Part shown: in pieces, positions 60,107-64,000 of the stretch
Layout of the letters: each line of letters opens with the position of its first letter
Numbering within the stretch: position 1 is the stretch's first letter
Assembly: GCF_900090045.1 (NCBI RefSeq)
Contig: NC_041788.1
Span: forward strand, 1,612,001-1,676,000
Source of the DNA: Plasmodium malariae
Lineage: Eukaryota; Apicomplexa; Aconoidasida; Haemosporida; Plasmodiidae
DNA: 64,000 nt
Reading direction: 5' to 3'
The notes under the pieces: model-generated
Database searches by the model: none
What the model saw: the letters and a program-made list of their open reading frames with translations, nothing else
What the model was told of the DNA's origin: nothing
Program-made: the position numbers and the translations under genes

Positions 60107-62074
60107 TTAAAAGACACTCGGAAGTAGATAATTATTCGAGTTATAATGCATATGATTGTTATATTCCTCTAGATAGGCGTTTTTCTTAATCTTGTATTTA
60201 TTTATCAAGGGTATCTTCTCATTCTTTTTATTATTACTGTTATATACATTAGTATCAATTACATCAATAATTTCTTCATCGCTCTCCTTGAATAATCTCA
60301 TAAAAGAGGTTGCAAGAGCTGACCCGACATATGGTCCTATCCATAAAGGTAATGACTGTATATATAATTTGATCAACTGCAATATTTTTGTAATACTTAA
60401 AAAGGATAAAATTACCGAATATATATTGAATGTATTATCCCCTTTAAAAAATTTAAAATATAAATAGGTGTATAATGTGGAAGTAGAAAACATAGGATTT
60501 AATGTTGTATTTGTTACAAAAACAAAAAATAATAAGGAAAAGAAAATAAATAATAAATAAAAAATATGATTCATAATGTATTTTATATATTTATTATCAA
60601 TATGTATAGGAATTTTTTTTTTGCTGTTATGTGTGTTATTAAACATATCACATCCATACATATCTTCGCACAAACTAGAAGAATAAAAAGATGCAAGATT
60701 TTTTATTTTATCTCTGTTAAAAACGATGGATTCTTCATTTTTATTTTCACTCGTAAACTTCTTCTTGTAATTATATAAACTTAATAACAATAATGTTATT
60801 AAAAAGGTCGATATAAATTCACACAAAAAGGTTTTCATAATTTCCTTTTTTGGCAATAAGGAATAAATTAATATACTTCCATGTACATGTGCACATAAAA
60901 TACTAGCTAATATACCACCAAAATATTGAAAAGTAACATAAAAAGTTGTAAGCGCAAATCCATATTTTTTTGGATCGACGAGCCACAGAGCATAAGTGTA
61001 TGCTGGGTTTATATGAGCTCCAAGGAGTATAAATAATACATATATTAAACAACCAAAGAAGGAATAAATTGCATGGTTACTACTGTTTCTACTTTCAAAA
61101 CTTTTTAATACTTCATACTGATCAATATTACCTATATCTATATTATTAATATCGTTTACTTTTATTTTGGTAAATTCGTTTACCTTGTCTTTAAAAATTA
61201 CAGTATCCACATTTAGTGTAAGTACATTTTTGTCATATACTTTAGAATTCTTAATAATTTCTTCTTCGTCAATTTTTTTTTTTTCATCTGGTAAAGAAGG
61301 TATAATTGTATTTTTATCCTCATTGGCTTCGCTTTCGTGCCAATTCTGACTGCTGCCCTTTATGTCATTTTCGTTTTTATGTATCTCTTTTCCTTGTTCT
61401 AATTTTCCCACATAACTGCTATTATCATCTTTATTTGTATATTCATTATTATTTTCACTTTGATCATCTGCTTGTGTATTATTAATTGCAAAATATTTAT
61501 TCTCACCAACAACAATTGTTTTATTCTTTTGTGTATCGTCTGTCTTCATCTCATCTTCGCTTTTCCCAATATTTCCTGTTCTTTTTAAGTTATTTATTAT
61601 TGAACTATTTTCTAATACTTTATTATCCTCTAACCGTTGCAGTTTCTTATATTTATTTTGTGTGTTAGTAATAACACTACTACTATTCTTCTTATCACGT
61701 TCCAATAATATACTTCCTGCATTTAGTTGATCATTCATATCATTTACATATTTCGGGTATTTCACGTTATTAATTTCACTGTCAAAGAGATTATCTCCTG
61801 GTATGAATATATCGTTCCTTTGATATGGATTAACTTGTTTTGTGTGTTTAATAACGTATTCTTCATTTTTATTTGAGTTTAACATATAAATGGAAATAAA
61901 AAAAACAAAAATAAATGAACCAATAAATTCGAAAAAAAAATTATACTTGTATTTCTTAAATGATTTTACATTTATCTCATCAATTATATCTTTTATATAA
62001 TTTTTAATGAAGTTGTATATCTTCTTTAAGGCATACTTCACATATCTTCTGAAGATTCCTTTTTGCATTTTCAT
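60107..62074 (-). CDS. AQP2: Aquaporin-like channel with long N-terminal extension (AQP2-type)
   Basis: A single exon encodes 655 residues. Aquaporins pass water or small neutral solutes. The first loop motif is intact, [12 protein letters not shown] (near residue 355); the second is changed to NPM in [10 protein letters not shown] (near 526). Around them are membrane helices such as [48 protein letters not shown] and [16 protein letters not shown]. The first helix is followed by a polar, Asn/Glu/Lys-rich insert of over 200 residues before the rest of the channel. A second insert lies between the two NPA-type loops, and there is a short polar C-terminal tail. Ordinary aquaporins are 250-300 residues. 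The altered second motif and large inserts match what I recall of Plasmodium AQP2; solute selectivity cannot be read from the sequence. Confidence 0.85.
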   Translation of the reverse strand: MKMQKGIFRRYVKYALKKIYNFIKNYIKDIIDEINVKSFKKYKYNFFFEFIGSFIFVFFISIYMLNSNKNEEYVIKHTKQVNPYQRNDIFIPGDNLFDSEINNVKYPKYVNDMNDQLNAGSILLERDKKNSSSVITNTQNKYKKLQRLEDNKVLENSSIINNLKRTGNIGKSEDEMKTDDTQKNKTIVVGENKYFAINNTQADDQSENNNEYTNKDDNSSYVGKLEQGKEIHKNENDIKGSSQNWHESEANEDKNTIIPSLPDEKKKIDEEEIIKNSKVYDKNVLTLNVDTVIFKDKVNEFTKIKVNDINNIDIGNIDQYEVLKSFESRNSSNHAIYSFFGCLIYVLFILLGAHINPAYTYALWLVDPKKYGFALTTFYVTFQYFGGILASILCAHVHGSILIYSLLPKKEIMKTFLCEFISTFLITLLLLSLYNYKKKFTSENKNEESIVFNRDKIKNLASFYSSSLCEDMYGCDMFNNTHNSKKKIPIHIDNKYIKYIMNHIFYLLFIFFSLLFFVFVTNTTLNPMFSTSTLYTYLYFKFFKGDNTFNIYSVILSFLSITKILQLIKLYIQSLPLWIGPYVGSALATSFMRLFKESDEEIIDVIDTNVYNSNNKKNEKIPLINKYKIKKNAYLEEYNNHMHYNSNNYLLPSVF

Positions 62075-63470
62075 CTTACAAAAAATAAAAATAAATTAAG
62101 GATAAAAAGAAATAAAAAAGGATAAAATTAAATAAAAAACGATATAAATAAATAAAAAAGAATGCAAATGAATAAAAAAGGATAAAAAAAATAAAAACGA
62201 TTAAAAAAATAAAAAAAGATAAAAAATCAGAGTGTGAAAAAAGCAAATGCAAAGAAACCATATATGAAGAATGGGATAATTAAAATATTAACTTAAAATG
62301 TTTAAAATTGAAAAGTTAAAATATTAAATATACTTAAAAAGTGAAAAAGTGAGAAGATAGAGAACAAATAGAAAATTAAACAAGGGAATGTAATAGTTTA
62401 TAATAATGTTTCTTTTTACATATTGTTCTTAAGTAAAAAGATATTTTCCTTCTACATGTTGAAATAACAATAAACTTAATTTTAAGCTTTAAAAATGGAA
62501 CACAAAAAATTAAACTTACATATTATATTTATATATATACCTGTATAAATATTACGTAAATGTATATACATATATGCATGTGTAACCTCGGAGCTTTTCG
62601 TACGATGTGAAGTTAAACAAAAAAAAGTTATATTCTGATCATAAAACTAAGGTCGCGTATAAAACTATAAGCCTTATGTAAACATATACATACATCTACA
62701 CTGTTTAATGCTTTTAAATACTTTAACTTTAAAAATAATGAATAATAAATAATAAATAATAAATGAATAGCATTGAATTAAATGAAAAATAAATGTGCAC
62801 AATCATTACTTTAAACCACTTTACCATCACACATTAACATATGTATGTACAATAACTTTCAAAAAATATTTTATATTTTTTTTTGCCCTCTTGAATTTAA
62901 CTGGAGTTGTTTCTACGTTATATTAATATATATATTTAGATCAAATGGAAATTCATACAAACATGTGAAAAACATGAAAAATAGGATATTTTTGTATTCC
63001 AAAAGGCATACCTTTTCATTTTCAAGACCACCCAAAAAATAAAATAAATAAATAGCAGAAACGTTTTAATTGACCATTTTGGCCGCATACTTTTTGTGAG
63101 CATAACATAGTTATATTCGCAAAAAAAATGCCATATATTGACTAAATGTTTTTAATATTGAAATTAGTATATTTGTATTTGTTATTTTTGTTATTTTTGT
63201 TATTTTTGTTATTTTTGTTATTTTTGTTATTTTTGTTTTTTTTGTTGTATGCTACATTTAAAAAAAAAAAAAAAATTTATGAATTAGAGAACTTTAATAA
63301 TCTACCTCCTATATATAGTGAATCAATATTTTCTTTTTCTCATTGTCACCATTTATCATGCCTTATGTGTAAACAGCTTGATAACAAATGAAAACCAAGG
63401 AAAAATTATATATAACAAGTGTAAACATTTATTTTTGTTTTACATTTTAACATCACGTGCACAACCTCAT

Positions 63471-63502
<32 letters not shown>

Positions 63503-64000
63503 TTTAAGAAAACGTTTATATGTAAAAAGACTTCATATTATAGTAAATTGCTCTTTCATGTTACCTCTATAACAGCATTTTTTTTTTTTTTCATAATATA
63601 AAATTGATTAAAAGACAATAAGATGGTGCAAAAAAGAAAAAAAGATAATTAAATAAATAAAGCATAAGTTAAAATAAAAACGCATATATACATTTATGAT
63701 TTAAAAAAATCAAAGATTTGTAATAATTTAAACTTTATGTATTGCTTCCATATAAGAGTATATACATATTTATATATTTTTTTTTTTCTTTGTTTTTTTT
63801 TTTTTTTTAATAATACTTATCAATGATCTTATATAAAAATATTTTATTTTAATAAAATACAAAAAAATAATATTTCGAATTATAAGATATTTATTATAAT
63901 GTACTCCAAAAGCTTTAACTTCTAAACGTCATAATGTGTATCGCATACTAAATAAGCTTTTACACACGGTAATTAAAGAGCGTGCAAGAGATAAAACTCG
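62075..64000. other. Right-edge intergenic region upstream of AQP2
   Basis: The first part is the AQP2 5' flank, with AATAAAAAAG-type repeats at 62110-62225. Two short plus-strand frames have some coding character: 62845-63042, whose last 35 codons follow a TTTAG and are polar/basic (KNRIFLYSKRHTFSFSRP), and 63146-63391, which starts with a repeat-coded hydrophobic run and ends with a Cys/His-rich piece (SFSHCHHLSCLMCK). Neither can be called a gene. The rest holds homopolymers. Confidence 0.4.
63174..63240. repeat. 9-bp tandem repeat (TTATTTTTG)
   Basis: About six or seven copies of TTATTTTTG. Because the unit is a multiple of three, it creates a Leu/Phe hydrophobic frame on the plus strand that may look like a membrane segment. 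Confidence 0.88.

Noticed and set aside
1..64000. tRNA, rRNA, CRISPR arrays, insertion sequences and viral elements
   Set aside because: I looked for tRNA B-box-like sequence, regularly spaced direct repeats with unique spacers, transposase or reverse transcriptase motifs and terminal inverted repeats, and found none. The tandem repeats seen have no unique spacers.

Overview
This window is nuclear DNA of a malaria parasite (genus Plasmodium). Base composition is extremely AT-rich. Intergenic DNA is full of poly(dA), poly(dT) and (TA)n tracts. Proteins are rich in Asn and Lys with low-complexity inserts, and introns are short with GT-AG ends and T-rich 3' ends. The bifunctional HPPK-DHPS gene and the other genes, in this order, match from memory the region of P. 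falciparum chromosome 8 that carries CARM1, CAF1, cullin-1, HPPK-DHPS, a DDX3-type helicase, a PP2C phosphatase and AQP2. The sequence differs from P. falciparum at many sites. I cannot say from sequence alone which non-falciparum species it is.

Layout, left to right: 1.6-6.0 kb, a secreted alpha/beta-hydrolase-like protein (+); 7.3-9.9 kb, a CARM1-like arginine methyltransferase (-); 11.3-14.1 kb, a DUF2009-family protein in several exons (-); 18.0-24.0 kb, the CAF1 deadenylase with a huge Asn-rich tail (-); 28.2-31.8 kb, EMC1 (-); 33.1-35.0 kb, a mitochondrial carrier (+); 36.0-39.0 kb, a cullin (-); 41.8-43.2 kb, an unknown two-exon gene (+); 43.9-46.6 kb, HPPK-DHPS (-); 47.4-48.6 kb, a six-exon small membrane protein (+); 50.2-52.9 kb, a DEAD-box helicase (-); 57.2-59.8 kb, a nine-exon PP2C phosphatase (+); 60.1-62.1 kb, an aquaporin (-).

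These genes do not form one pathway. Most are housekeeping functions: mRNA decay and translation (CAF1, DDX3-type helicase), protein modification and turnover (arginine methyltransferase, cullin, PP2C), ER membrane protein insertion (EMC1), solute transport (carrier, aquaporin) and folate synthesis (HPPK-DHPS). Each gene has its own promoter space, as usual in Plasmodium.

The most notable observation is in CAF1. The deadenylase ORF and the 1,574-codon Asn-rich ORF behind it share one reading frame, separated by a single TAA inside an Asn/Ile repeat. Other points are a six-exon gene whose phases close exactly, a possible 37-residue three-exon microprotein at 16.2-16.5 kb, several exon-like islands in long intergenic stretches, and five minisatellites: a 16-bp one just upstream of CARM1, a 26-bp one inside HPPK-DHPS intron 1, a 16-bp one in a DUF2009 intron, a 15-bp one at 41.1 kb and a 14-bp dyad-rich one at 54.8 kb. 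I saw no rRNA, tRNA, CRISPR array, insertion sequence or recognisable transposon.
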